From: Ulva prolifera | Lineage: Eukaryota; Chlorophyta; Ulvophyceae; Ulvales; Ulvaceae | Assembly: GCA_023078555.1 (NCBI GenBank) | Contig: CM041200.1 | Coordinates: 8,695,156-8,759,155 of the forward strand | DNA: 64,000 nucleotides | Direction of reading: 5' to 3' | Shown: one piece after another, positions 35,901-45,932 of the stretch | Position numbering within the stretch: position 1 is the first letter of the stretch | Layout of the letters: the number at the start of each line of letters is the position of its first letter | The notes under the pieces: model-generated | The model's input: the letters and a program-made list of their open reading frames with translations, nothing else | Told to the model about the DNA's origin: nothing | Database searches by the model: none | Program-made: the position numbers and the translations under genes

Positions 35901-36971
35901 GCAGGCACCTCGTCGTCGCGGTCGCTCTCGGATCGCGGGGCCTGCCAGCCGAGCTCAAACAGCGTGAAGTCCGGGTTGACGCGAGTGCGCTGCACCCGGA
36001 GGTAGAGGTTGTCGAGCCACTGCTGCCCCGAGAGGAACTGCAGAACGGAGTCTCCGGCGACGATGAGACACTGTAGAGGCTTGAACGGCAGCGGGGGGGG
36101 CAGGGTGAGGAGGTCCGTGGCCACAAGGTCCGCCGCCGCGCTCGTGTTAGGGCAGTTTCCCTGCACAGCCACGATAGCGGCCGTGAATCAGTGTCTTTGT
36201 GGGTGTGGATGGAACGTTCGAACTTCGATGGCTGCCACACGGTGGGTACAGCGGACATGGCATGCGAAGAGGATACAAAGGGAACGACGCGGTTGGGGCA
36301 TGCATGTGCATCAGACATGTGGCCACTGGGGCGGGATTTGCCCACAGAGATACACAGCTGGATTGCACGATGTGGAGAGGTGACACGTTCAGGAGAGGAG
36401 TGATGCGGAGGTGCTGCCGTGCGTCCATCTGCGGTCAAGTGGAGTGTGGCTATGCTTGAGGTGCACAGCACCGGAGAGGAATGGGGCCGTGAAGTGGCGA
36501 GTGAGATGCCGGGGTAGGCATGCATAGACACCATGCGGGGTGGAAGGGCATGGGGAGGGGGCCGTTGAAGGTTTGAGAAAGGATGGAGGCGGACCCGTAT
36601 GGATCGGGTCTGAGCCTTGACGTACATCAGGTGTGTGCGCTTGTCTGAGATGGGATTCCGCAATGCAAACGGCGCCTGCGTGACAGTCCTGTTGAGGCTC
36701 GTCAGGTCGAGGTGGCTGCGGATCTCTATGTCTCGGGCTCCTTCAATAATGGCCTGCTGGAGCTCTGCAGCTGTGTGGACTATGGTCAGACCTTCGTCTT
36801 CCACAGGCTCCATGACGGGTGCCACCTCGGGCATGGCATAGACCCCCCCGTACGCCTCCGGCGGTTCAGCGTCATCAAAGTAGTCCAGCGTTGCGTCGTC
36901 GTATGTGTCATCGGGTGGGCCCCCAGGCACTTGTCCTGTGTCATGCAGCGCCCTGGCGTGCTGCTTCAGGA
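29265..36971 (-). CDS. Receptor-like protein kinase with beta-helix-type ectodomain (5' exon missing)
   Basis: Eight minus-strand exons join in phase: 36971-36595, 36160-35803, 34090-33686, 33412-32979, 32539-30934, 30529-30150, 29943-29602 and 29450-29265 (TGA), about 1,362 residues. The first two or three encode a secreted-type region rich in short beta-strand repeats (AAELQQAI..ARDIEIRSHLDL, GNCPNTS, PPPLPFKPLQC, WLDNLYLRVQ), as in right-handed beta-helix proteins. One membrane span (LLVVGLSVVVLLVIMAVAAA, about 33166-33100) is followed by basic residues and a 535-residue Ser/Thr/Pro/Ala-rich linker. The kinase domain is complete: Lys of AMKFF (30473), Glu of HTEVALY (30440), HRDLKPSN (about 29890), IDFGCA, YAAPEV and DMWALGVMAFELL. 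The Gly-rich loop is degenerate (LGRKDRRRGG). The signal peptide should lie in an exon above 36971 that I could not locate. Ligand and pathway are unknown. Confidence 0.85.
34721..35542 (+). mobile_element. Non-LTR retrotransposon remnant: C-terminal part of ORF2
   Basis: A plus-strand frame of 273 codons lies inside the 1.7-kb third recognised intron of the antisense kinase gene. Its second half (GDVSVVNPCADSY, YSFVPLSHEPHGRLGRPAM, FVTNALRRLSLALCKGNA) resembles the region after the reverse-transcriptase domain in ORF2 of algal and plant LINE-like elements. The RT catalytic motifs are absent, so the copy is 5'-truncated. The ORF ends MPGLCLL; the same ending (VPGLCSL) precedes the family A 3' UTR at 44677, linking the two. 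Here the UTR is not recognisable after the stop. The first 40 codons consist of ATGCAT-rich sequence and may be host DNA. Confidence 0.65.
35691..35717 (+). repeat. Poly(G) run of 27
   Basis: Twenty-seven consecutive G on the plus strand, inside the same kinase intron, just upstream (on the minus strand) of the next exon. On the kinase transcript this is poly(C). The length may be imprecise because such runs are hard to sequence. Confidence 0.9.
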
Positions 36972-39078
36972 CTGCAGAATCATGGGCCGCTCTGCCGTCA
37001 CCACTGACTCGCGCGTGGTCCCAGGGCATCGGCGACAGTTGCTGTGACCTTTGAGAATTGTGCTGACGGTCAAAACCTTCCCAAGGTTGGCCATGGTCCT
37101 GCAAGCATGCACCTCGAGCTGCAGCAACGCTGAGTTGGTGGACCTGCCTGCCTGTGCCAAGTAGGCCTCGTATGCAGGAATTACACATCTTAAAACTGAT
37201 TTAGCTCAAATGACATGTCCGCGCGGTTGATGGAACCGCCGACGTGCGACGCAAACGATCCGCGAGCAATCAACAGTCGCAGTGTCGGCACATTGCCGAA
37301 GAACACCATAGCCTCATGTCTAATAGATTCATCATACTGTCGGATGCATTGATTGAGTGAATTGTGGGGACCGTCGGCCGGTCTGCGAGTGTAGACAGAA
37401 AACTCCTCGGTGCTCACACCACCTCGTCTGCATGTCAACGACAGACTACTGGAGCATAGAAGGAACTGACATTCACACCTCCGCGGTCTCCAAGCCTTCT
37501 TGCAGCAACGCGTGTGCTTGAAGCAGCGCCGGGCGATGATGCGCCTGGCTGGATGGCATCAAGAAGCCAATCGACGACACGAATTCACATCAAAAATTGC
37601 AGCCCAGAAGTTTGTACTTGCCTTCTTGAGGTTGTGCCGCTTCCCACGCGGTCCGTGGAAGCGACACTGTGGCTGCCCTCGAAAGGGCTGTGCGTGGGTG
37701 TCCCGGCCGCTCAGGTGAACACACAGATCCACAGCAGCGCAACAAATCAGCAGACTACAATTTGCAACGGAGCTTGGATCGAGACGGACTGACGCCACTC
37801 GCAGGCGGAATGGATCATGCTTGGTGCGCTGTACGTCGCATCAATGTGTGCGGTCCAGCTCGCAGCCCGACGTCAAACATGCGCGAGTCTTCTGGACAAT
37901 GCCGGCACAATGAAACTTGCCGTGCGCATCCGCGTATTTCTGCCTCAGTGGCGACGTTCGAACGCTCATGCTGCATATGCATTCCTCTCAGGAGCAACGG
38001 CCACATATGCATGCGACGAAAATGTTCGTGGCAATGCATATACAGCTGTGTACTGTACCGCCGTGAGGTGTCATAAACCACGGTACGTCGGAACCCTCCC
38101 GCGGCACCTACACGGCCACGCACACACCGCACAGGTAGGCGGACCGTCGCAGCACGTACATGTACGAAGCATGCGAATGGACGCAGCTGGGTCGCGACAG
38201 CAGTCGCCATCGCCGCAGCTGCCCGCAAAATCACCGCGAATCCCTTCGAATTCTCGCAACGGCCCGACGGTCTTCACAGCCTGCAGGGCGTCGCATGCAT
38301 ATTCATGCTGCAGCCATGCGGCCACATACATGGGCAGTAATACCTCCACCGCAGCATCATTCTACTGATCGCTGCCCCAGGCCTTTGAACGCGGACGCCT
38401 GGGCGGCTGGATTTGGATCGCTGGAGGTCTCTGCAAGATGCAAGCTTGCCGCACGCTGGGGGCAGCGCATGATGCTGCAGACTCCTGCATACAAACCATT
38501 GTTGTGCACAATCTTGTGTTGTGTTTTTGTTCCTGCATGCCAGCTGCCATCAACAGGGACCATGGCAGTCCTGCCGTGCATAGGCTAGGGCAGTGTTGGG
38601 CTGCCTTGCATCATGTTTGTTGCTGCTACACAGAAATTCGACCCCCATGTTTTCAATGATGTTCTACTTCACTGGCACACATATATATGTGATTCATATT
38701 CGTCCCGGACGGTCAAGCACTTGGCTTTGGCCCAATCGCATGTACGAGATCAAATTCTCTGGACAACGCTGACCAGGGTGCCATCAGTGCATCGCTATTC
38801 ATGGACTAAGCACTATGTAATCACGCATACAAACACATCGGGCGCGCTGAATAAAAAAGAGCCTGGAGACGAGCCTGAAGACGTTGAGACCGCGTCCGCC
38901 TGATCCCCAAATGTGCCATGACACTGGGGCGCATGTAATTACTGCCACAGCCAGTACAATACATAGTGCCTGGCAGCATGAGGGAGGTGCACAATCTGCA
39001 AACGCTGCAAGGGCCATTGCATGGGATACGGTGCTCCATACTATCTGGTAGATATACGTAGCTACGGAGGGCACCACA
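36972..39078. other. Kinase 5' region and spacer
   Basis: The missing signal-peptide exon and promoter of the kinase gene should lie here. A minus-strand frame at 37190-37438 (GGVSTEEFSVYTRRPADG) and one starting at 38234 with a signal-peptide-like beginning (MILRAAAAMATAVA) are possible sources, but neither could be tied in by splice sites. Nothing else is recognisable. Confidence 0.4.
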
Positions 39079-39110
39079 AGTAAATTCAGATTTATTTTAC
39101 TTTACTTTAC
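39079..39110 (-). mobile_element. Retrotransposon family A fragment
   Basis: Read on the minus strand, this is the short segment just ahead of the ACTGAGCC landmark of the family A 3' UTR (AATAAATCTGAATTTACT, preceded by repeated TAAAG). Only about 30 bp remain. Confidence 0.5.
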
Positions 39111-39646
39111 ATCCCCCTGACTGCCTGGCTGAACGAGGGAGGGGTGCCCGGTTCCTTTTGCCTTTTGGGTGCCCGCTGCGTGGTCCTGCAAGTCACTAGC
39201 TATTTCCTTCGATTTTCCTAGGTGGCCATGGTGCACAGCCGTACGTCTCCCTGGCTCGTCCACATCCCAGCTATCACATGCATGCCGACTTGCCGCATGT
39301 GCCCCGGCCGGCCGGCCCTCCAGAACAGGGCAGGGCGTCGCTCGCCTCCCCTGAGCACGGCGCCCCTGGGGCCAACTTGGTTGAACGTGCATGGGCATGC
39401 ATGCACCGGTTGCTCTGGAGCCACTTGCGTCTATCGATAGATCTGTGCGTGTCCGTGCTTGTTAACTTTTCCGAAACGAATAATCTGGAGGCCTAGGCGT
39501 GCGTGGCGCCGCCCAGCTGCAACGACTCGGAGGTCCCAGCTGCAATGAGGTCCCAAGTTTCATGCGGCCTACCAGCATTGCTGCAACTGGAGGGGGGGGG
39601 TTGGTTGGGGAGCGGGGGGTTGGGGCGCTCTGCTAGAGATGTACAG
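39111..39646. other. Spacer
   Basis: No gene seen. An eight-base G run occurs near 39592, just before the family A repeat. Confidence 0.5.
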
Positions 39647-39859
39647 TAGAGCAAATCTGCAGTGACTGAGCCATATCCTATTGGACACTGATAACTTCGA
39701 GTTAACGGGACCACATATGCCGAATGGGCACCGGTGAACCACCTGGACACCCCCCTCAGACGACCGTACGCAACTCACAGGGCCTCCTCCTGTGCTAAGT
39801 GCCACTCAGTGATCATGAGGTGGTCACGTACGGCCGTTTTGATTCCCCAAAGCGCACGC
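39647..39859 (+). mobile_element. Retrotransposon 3' UTR fragment (family A), copy 2
   Basis: Plus orientation, with all landmarks in order: ACTGAGCCATATCCTATTGG, GTTAACGGGACCAC, CAGACGACCGTACGCAACTC, CCTCCTCCTGTGCTAAG and a tail ending TTTTGATTCCCCAAAGCGCACGC. This is the most complete 3' UTR in the window together with 27465-27660. An AT-rich stretch follows at 39893-39966. Confidence 0.8.
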
Positions 39860-39892
39860 ATCGGACCCACGACCTCCTCAGACGGGGATGTA

Positions 39893-39966
39893 TTTATAGA
39901 TTATATATTTTCTATATTATATGTATATAGTAAAATATATGTATGTATAAAGAATTTTTTTTTTAA
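39893..39966. repeat. AT-rich low-complexity tract
   Basis: Composed almost only of A and T (TATATTTTCTATATTATATG, then a T9 run). It stands out sharply against the GC-rich surroundings and follows the 3' end of a retrotransposon copy by about 30 bp. Confidence 0.85.
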
Positions 39967-40103
39967 AACCTGGCCAGCTGTAGGCCTGCCCGGGTGCTCT
40001 GACAATCGCACGGTCATATTTTCGTTTGGAAGAGATTCTTTTGCTGTGTGTGCGTGCCAAACCCTCTTCACTAACCTGTCAAATATCTGCCCAAGGCGCA
40101 AAA

Positions 40104-40118
40104 GGGGGGGGGGGGGGG
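40104..40118 (+). repeat. Poly(G) run of 15
   Basis: Fifteen consecutive G on the plus strand, the second long homopolymer G run in the window. It lies in non-coding DNA, about 230 bp after retrotransposon copy 2. Confidence 0.9.
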
Positions 40119-40354
40119 ATGGGGCATTGTTCGCTTTGCGCGGCCATGGTTCTCGTGCAGTGTACAAGGCCTCTAGTACTGGCTGGTGCACTTGCCGCGT
40201 TGTACATGTAGACCAGTGCTCTGCATGGCTTGAAAGCCAGATTTGGCCACCAAAGCCGGCATACACACTTCCAATTGCTTTCCACCTGCAAAGTAGTGCT
40301 GTGCCAATGTTGTCTGCAAGGGCGCTCGAACTGACGCGGGCGGGCTAGCCTCAC

Positions 40355-40452
40355 ATCTTGGTACTTTGAAGTACCAAAAACGTACCCATCTTGGTACTTC
40401 TCAAAACGTACTTCTCAAAACGTACCCATCTTGGTACTTTGAAGTACCAAAA
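40355..40452. repeat. Tandem and inverted repeat cluster (GGTACTTTGAAGTACC)
   Basis: A 16-bp palindrome, GGTACTTTGAAGTACC, appears twice (about 40360-40375 and 40434-40449). Between them lie partial copies built from ACGTACCCATCTTGGTACTT and TCAAAACGTACT. It looks like a small amplified palindromic unit. Confidence 0.85.
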
Positions 40453-40934
40453 GTGTGTGAAATTATTGAGAGACGGCACATGCGCTGCTCTGCTGCCGCA
40501 GCCTCCGCGGCCCCCCACAAAGGCACGGACCCTGGACCAGAGATGGAAGAGGACAGATGTCTATCAGAACAAGGACAAGCACATGTGTTGACGAGCCTTG
40601 CATGCATACGTGCACATAGCACCGCCCCGCCCTGGCTCTCACTGCCCTACACATCACAGCACGTACTCTGTACGTACCTCTGTTTATTCACGGTCACCAA
40701 CAGAGCTCAAAGAGGTGCAGGAAATGGAAAACATAATACTACGCCAAATGTGCGGCAGGGAGGGGCGGTGCTGTCAGCGGCACCTGCAACTGTGGTCTAG
40801 ATAATAGATCTATTGGGCCTTCAGCTTCCCTGCAATCCTGGCATGGATTTGCTGAATGTCCAACCCCCATCTCGACCCCCATCAACTGTCTGGGTCGCCG
40901 GGCCCCCAAACCCAGCAGTGCAATTCAACATGAT

Positions 40935-41287
40935 AGAGAAAAGTTTGCCTTGGCGAGGTGCAGAGCAGTGATGCCCGAGTGGAGTTGGAGGGAGACACAT
41001 TGCATCGGCGCCATGCACTTGAGCCACGGGTCCTCGGGCGGCGGGAGGGTGACGCTGTCAACGCGCCGCATGCTGCCGAGGGCGGCCACAGCACGCAGCG
41101 CGGCGCAGAATGGCTGCTGGGTGAGCGAGTCGAGGGAGGCGGAGCGGCTGGAATTGATGGCGGGGTGGGCTACGGTGACGGCGGCCACATGCATGCGGCG
41201 CGGCAGCGTGGCGAGCTGGGTGTCCAGAGGGGCTGCCCAGACGCGCAGCACGCGCAGCAGGAGGTGCCCCGGCAGGGCCTCGAGTGC
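40935..41287 (-). CDS. Probable F-box/LRR-like protein, exon
   Basis: A minus-strand exon starts at 41287 after the acceptor CCCCTGCAG. It opens with ALEALPGHLLLRVLRVWAAP, an F-box-like LP-x2-LLLRVL pattern. It continues with short repeats that look like irregular leucine-rich repeats (HVAAVTVAHPAINSS, CAALRAVAALGSM, VSLQLHSGITALHLAKANF). The 3' limit is unclear: the frame stays open to a TGA at 40925, but a GC donor just before it is possible. Proteins of this shape form expanded families in trebouxiophytes as I recall them. The exons at 41928-42881 on the same strand may belong to the same gene. Confidence 0.5.
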
Positions 41288-41927
41288 CTGCAGGGGCGAT
41301 GCGGCGGTGTCGGCGTGAGCGATTGTGGGCAACTGGCATTTGATAGTCCTGATACTGGCGTGCTGCGGCAGGCCGGGTGGCCGCGTGAGCGCGAGCCGTG
41401 ATCTGCCCGTCAGTGTCACGAAGGCAACAGGCCATCGGGATCCCGTCACCCATGCACGCGACCCATGCATGTGATGAGGCCCATAGCGACCGCGCCTCAG
41501 ACATGCGCACGCTCCGTCCCAGTGCATGCAGACATGTGTGCGCCGGGGGGCTCGCTGGCCCAGAGGCATGCTCACCCACACACACCGTTCGGACCTGGTG
41601 CAGACGCCAGCCGAACCACTACCTTCACACAGAGATCCGAACGAGACCACGGTGTCCATCTGCCAGGATGCAGAGCCACGAGGTGCTCGTCTGGGTCTGC
41701 GAATGCGGGGTGGCGTTGGTGCCGGAGTGTTGTTCCTGTGCGGAGTGTTACAGACGAATCCAGGGGCGGCAAAAGAATCTCTTGTTCGTGTGCAGAATGA
41801 GTTTCCAGCGCACCTCTGGCCGCCACACTTGTGCACGGCGCAGTTCCCAAAGACGGGCTCCTTTGCTCTGGGACTCTGAACTCCGACTCACAAACAAGCT
41901 CCTCGGCCTCCACGTGCATACAGACGT

Positions 41928-42881
41928 TCACAGCTCAAGCACTACATGAGGGAGAATAATTTCGTCCGCCGCGAGGCCGTACCGGCGCACCTTGGGCACG
42001 GCCCCACGCTGGTCCTGCGGGCGATGTGTGGCTGCACGCGCGCGGCCGTGCCGGAACCGGGCCTGTGCGGCTGCGTAGCAGTGGCTCGGCCCTGCAGGGC
42101 CCACCCCCCTCAGCTCCGCCTCTGAGGTCGGCCCGACACCCCAGAGGGACGCGTGGCGGATCCCCAGGCGCGGTTGCCCGTGCATGCACCTGGCCTTGAG
42201 GCTCGGCCTACGGGGTGTGTCCACAGGCGCCAGGTCCGCACGGGCGTTGTGTTCCGAGGCTGCTGGCGCTAGAGGAGCGAGGTGCTGCTGCGCTAGAGTC
42301 TCGCACATGCGCGTTGCAGACACGGCGTCGTCCAGCATGTCTGCTACCTGCACATGAATCGGGCACGTTTTCGGCAGGCAGTGTGGCCAGATGAGAGTTT
42401 CGTGGTGGTGCTGTGTGCCACAGCTGATGTACCATGGCCACTGCTTGTTACAGAAGAGTGAACGGCGTACACACATACAGCAGCATAGCCTCTTCCAGAT
42501 CAACAGTCACATAGAGAGCTCGAACCGCAGCAGCGCAGACACGCACGCCCATGGTCACATGTACAGCTGATGCAGATACAGCTGAATAGCTGAATGAGGA
42601 CTGCATGGGCACGTTGGAGTGGATGATGACTGGGTCACTCACACGCAAGGTACACGTGGCTCGACTGCTCGCTGGCAAGGCAGCTATGCAGCGTTCCCGT
42701 GTCACGACAAGAAGTGGTCCTCTGTTGTCGGAGCCCTGGCAATGGCGATGGGGGCGCACCGCAGATGACTGAGGACTACTGCGCCAATCCGGGAGTGTGA
42801 CCGCTTCTTCACCACACCATTGTACGACTTGACGTGAAAGGTGACGTTGGGATAGCGTTCAAGTGACCGAACTGCCAGATG
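41928..42881 (-). CDS. Candidate exons on the minus strand, function unknown
   Basis: An exon 42881-42760 (acceptor TTTTTGCAG, donor GTGCGC) reads HLAVRSLERYPNVTFHVKSY. It joins in phase to an exon starting about 42662 after GCGAGCAG (TCTLRVSDPVIIHSNV). That frame runs into a stop at 42448, exactly at the edge of a dispersed repeat B copy. A separate open exon begins at 42347 after TTCATGTGCAG (VADMLDDAVSATRMCETLAQ) and stays open to 41928. These could be one LRR-like gene together with the exon at 40935-41287, but the connections are not proven. Confidence 0.4.
42448..42478 (+). repeat. Dispersed repeat B, copy 2
   Basis: TTACAGAAGAGTGAACGG followed by a CA-rich stretch. Shorter than the copies at 26441 and 53067. 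On the minus strand its first bases supply the TAA that closes the frame of the candidate exon from about 42662. Confidence 0.6.
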
Positions 42882-44676
42882 CTGCAAAAACAAAGACAGT
42901 GTCCACGTGTGACACCAAAGCGATGCTGGAAACCGGTGAGGGAGGTCAGCAAGTCAGAAAACACACCAGCACGGAAAAAATATTAAGAAGGTGAGACTGC
43001 GTCATTAACACCCGCGGCATTCGCGTGTAGCTAGCGCTTGCCCACTGCTATGGCATAGCGCTTGCCCACTGCTATGGCATAGCTCGACCTGTTCCGCTGG
43101 GAAGCTGGTCGGCACACGGCAGCCCGCGCCTTCGGCACTTGCCCGCGCCTGAGTCAACACCTGGCTCCTTTTGACCGCAGCAGATGGGATCTCTGCTTGA
43201 TTCACTCCATGGGTGATGCGTACGATGGACGGAGAGATGAGGATGGACGCATGTGCCGGGTTTGTGTGCTCCCAGCAGAGAGAGCGCTTGCGGCTACGCA
43301 TGACCTCCCTACACAAAGACGCACATATCCGTGATCTTGGTCCGTGCGGAGGTTTACCCACCGGTATTGGTCTCGGATATACAGGGCATGCGCTTGCGTC
43401 GACGTCCCACGGAGCAAGTCCCAAAGCCAGGACGGTAGCCTGCAGAGCCGCACTTGTGGAGCCCTAACGCAGCCAGACTTTAATCTTACTGCAAATGTAT
43501 GGACTGGCAGAGGCTGCGTGCGATGGTGAAAGCCGAGCGGCGTTGCTTCCGGTAGTCTGCGTGTTGCCCCCCCCAGGGGGGTCACTCGGGCCATGCACAC
43601 GTCCACCGGGAACGCGAGCAACTCAGACATCGCCACACAGCCACACAGCCACACACACGCCCACGCCCACCCCGACCCGAACCCCGCCCACCAGCCAGGC
43701 GCACGAGCCCCGGAAGCACAAGCAGCCAAGGCCGCCCAGCAAACAAACAGCGAGACCGCAACAACAACCCCCAGTCGGGGGAGGCCCCCGCCTCCCCCAA
43801 CACAACCCCCCAAGCCCAGCCGTCGCCCACCACCCCGCCCGCCCACAAATTTGCTAATTTGTTAACCCACACCCGGAACCCCCAAAGTCCAGCCCAGCCC
43901 GCCCAAACTACCCGGCTGCTCCCCAACGGCGGGCCACACACAGGCGCACGGGGAAGACACCAGCGAAACGCGGCACGCCTGAGCCGCCACCACAACAAAG
44001 CGGACGAGGCCACGAGCGCACACGCAGCGGCGACTGCCCACCAGAGGAGGCTGTGTGTGCAAGTCATTCTGGCTTTGCTACACCTCTGATGCAGTGCAGA
44101 TTCCCATGACGGTGACGCAGAGCGCATGCTGAGTTCGTCTCGCGTACAAATTTATTGCATTGTTCTTCACAGAATTCTTCGAAGGATACAGTCAACTGCA
44201 TCGGTTCTCTGTCTCTTGCACAATGCTACCAAGCAACCAGCATACAACCTGACTGGCAGTCAGTGTGTCATCGATTGCAATACAGTCTAGATGCAACTAT
44301 ATGATACTATAATTTACGACAAACATGTCAGCTTTATCAACCAGGCCAGCTGCATCCACATGCATATGGTGTTGATACAATGACCTTCATCAACCGCCGT
44401 GCGATCAGCCTCGATCACAGTTGTTAGCATCATCAAAGGTGTCCCAACTGTGCCATAATTTAAGCATTCACGCCAATTGGAGCCTGTTGTTTTATACTCA
44501 TGCCATGTACTAGACAAGCCACTGGCAGAATGCAATGGGGACAGAGCCGCTGGAGCATTTAACCACAGAGCGACAAACCAACCCATCCCCAGGAGTGAAA
44601 AACACTTGCATTGGTTCTTGATAGCACTCCAATCGTGCAGAGCAGCTTCCCAACAGCCTAAAATCTAGTAGATTCC
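42882..44676. other. Spacer with low-complexity DNA
   Basis: Contains a 24-bp tandem duplication at 43033-43080 and a strongly C-rich, CA/CCCA-repeated stretch at about 43620-43850. Long frames on the minus strand through that stretch (Trp/Gly/Cys-rich) come from the skewed composition and are not accepted as genes. Confidence 0.5.
43033..43080. repeat. Perfect tandem duplication of 24 bp
   Basis: Two identical 24-base units, 43033-43056 and 43057-43080, each AGCGCTTGCC...TATGGCAT. No further copies flank them. Confidence 0.95.
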
Positions 44677-44863
44677 GAAAAAAGGCTCCGTGCCTGGCCT
44701 CTGTTCTTTGTAAGTACATACTGAGCCGTATCCTGAAGAGGTCATTAAAAAGCCCCGAAGTAACGGGACCACATATGCCGGAGGGGTAACCCACCTGGAA
44801 AACCCCCTCAGATGACCGTACGCAACTCACAGGGCAACTCATAGAGCCTCCTCCGGTGCTAAA
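44677..44863 (+). mobile_element. 5'-truncated retrotransposon (family A) with ORF end plus 3' UTR
   Basis: Begins inside the last codons of ORF2 (KKGSVPGLCSL, TAA at 44711-44713) and continues into the 3' UTR landmarks ACTGAGCCGTATCCT, AACGGGACCACATATGCC, CAGATGACCGTACGCAACTC and CCTCCGGTGCTAA. The C-terminal peptide matches the end of the ORF at 34721-35542 (NGSMPGLCLL). Severe 5' truncation with an intact 3' end is typical of target-primed reverse transcription. This copy ties the dispersed 3' UTR repeat to the coding remnant. Confidence 0.75.
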
Positions 44864-45654
44864 TGTGTGGGACAGTTGTATGTAAAGAGACTCTTTTGCG
44901 GTGTGTGCCTATGCCCGTTCACTCTTCTGTAAATCGGCACTACAAGTAGTCCTGGAAATGTGCCAGCATGATGCAGCCTGATCCCACTGCACTTTTACTC
45001 AAAACCTGCAAGACCTGGTCCACTGCTGCACACAGAATTCGGACTTGGCAATGTGCTCTTCAGGATACGGCTTAGTGGATTCAGATTTCCTGTACTTAAC
45101 AGAATGGGCCAGCTGAGTGACCAATGCACTTATATTGGTGGCTGTCCACAAAGCAAGCACATAGTGCGTCGGTTCATACTCGCCAACCAGTGATCACTGC
45201 TTCGACCGGTGATGTCATTTGACGCTTACAGGAAGCTCCAAAATTGGTCGGGAAGGTATTGCACTTGCCTATAGCTGATAAGTTTCACACGAAAACCTAC
45301 CGAGGGAGCAGAACAGCTCTGTGCAAGACGTGCACCTCCCGTGACACATCTGCCGCCTCCCACATGGGCATCCCAAGGAACATCACGATAGGCCTGAACT
45401 GAGCTGCATGAACGCCACCGGTGCATTTGGCCGTGGCATCATGTGTACGTACTCGTTACACACACCAACCACAGCTCAGCAGCTGGTGCCTGGCCACACG
45501 CGACGACCATACTCCATGCATGCAAACACTTGACAGTGGATCCATGTACTACCTCATGACGGCTCTCTCCACCTGCTACCTATGGCCGGTACTTCGCGGC
45601 CATCCTGGACACAGCTACAATGCACAAATATAGGCCGTGCCCTCTGATCCCCGA
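44864..45654. other. Spacer with repeat fragments
   Basis: Holds a reverse-oriented repeat B fragment at about 44890-44936 and a short family A fragment at 45062-45100. A plus-strand frame beginning just after this interval (about 45660-45880, with RDRIETETKLRHLEAP) has coding-like sense but no recognised domain. Confidence 0.4.
45062..45100 (-). mobile_element. Retrotransposon family A fragment
   Basis: Read on the minus strand: GGAAATCTGAATCCACTAAG, then CCGTATCCTG. This corresponds to the start of the family A 3' UTR. It lies about 200 bp after the plus-oriented copy at 44677-44863, in the opposite orientation. Confidence 0.6.
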
Positions 45655-45889
45655 GCAGCACCTGTGTCAAACGCAGCAGCCACACTGAGAGCGCTGCCGG
45701 CCGCACTGGCTCCCCCTCCGGCCACAAGCCGCGCACACGCGACCGGATCGAAACCGAAACGAAGCTGCGGCACCTGGAGGCGCCCGTCGGCTGCAGCGCC
45801 ACAACAAAGCAGGAATTCTGCCCCGTGATACGGACGCTACCCCACACCGGGCCCCCTCAGCAGCCGGTGCTAGTCACACATGCATGCAC

Positions 45890-45932
45890 TCCACAGGGTG
45901 CACCCTGTTCACAGGGTGCACCCTGTGTGCAG
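45890..45932. repeat. Tandem palindromic repeat CACAGGGTGCACCCTGT
   Basis: The palindromic unit ACAGGGTGCACCCTGT occurs twice in succession, separated by TC, and half units recur at about 46021-46035. It can form either one large or two small hairpins. Confidence 0.85.

Noticed and set aside
43582-44127. Long minus-strand frames rich in Trp, Gly and Cys
   Set aside because: They arise from a strongly C-rich, repeated plus-strand stretch; no start, splice or domain evidence.
45660-45880. Plus-strand frame with RDRIETETKLRHLEAP
   Set aside because: Reads like coding sequence, but both strands are open, no splice sites were confirmed and no family was recognised.
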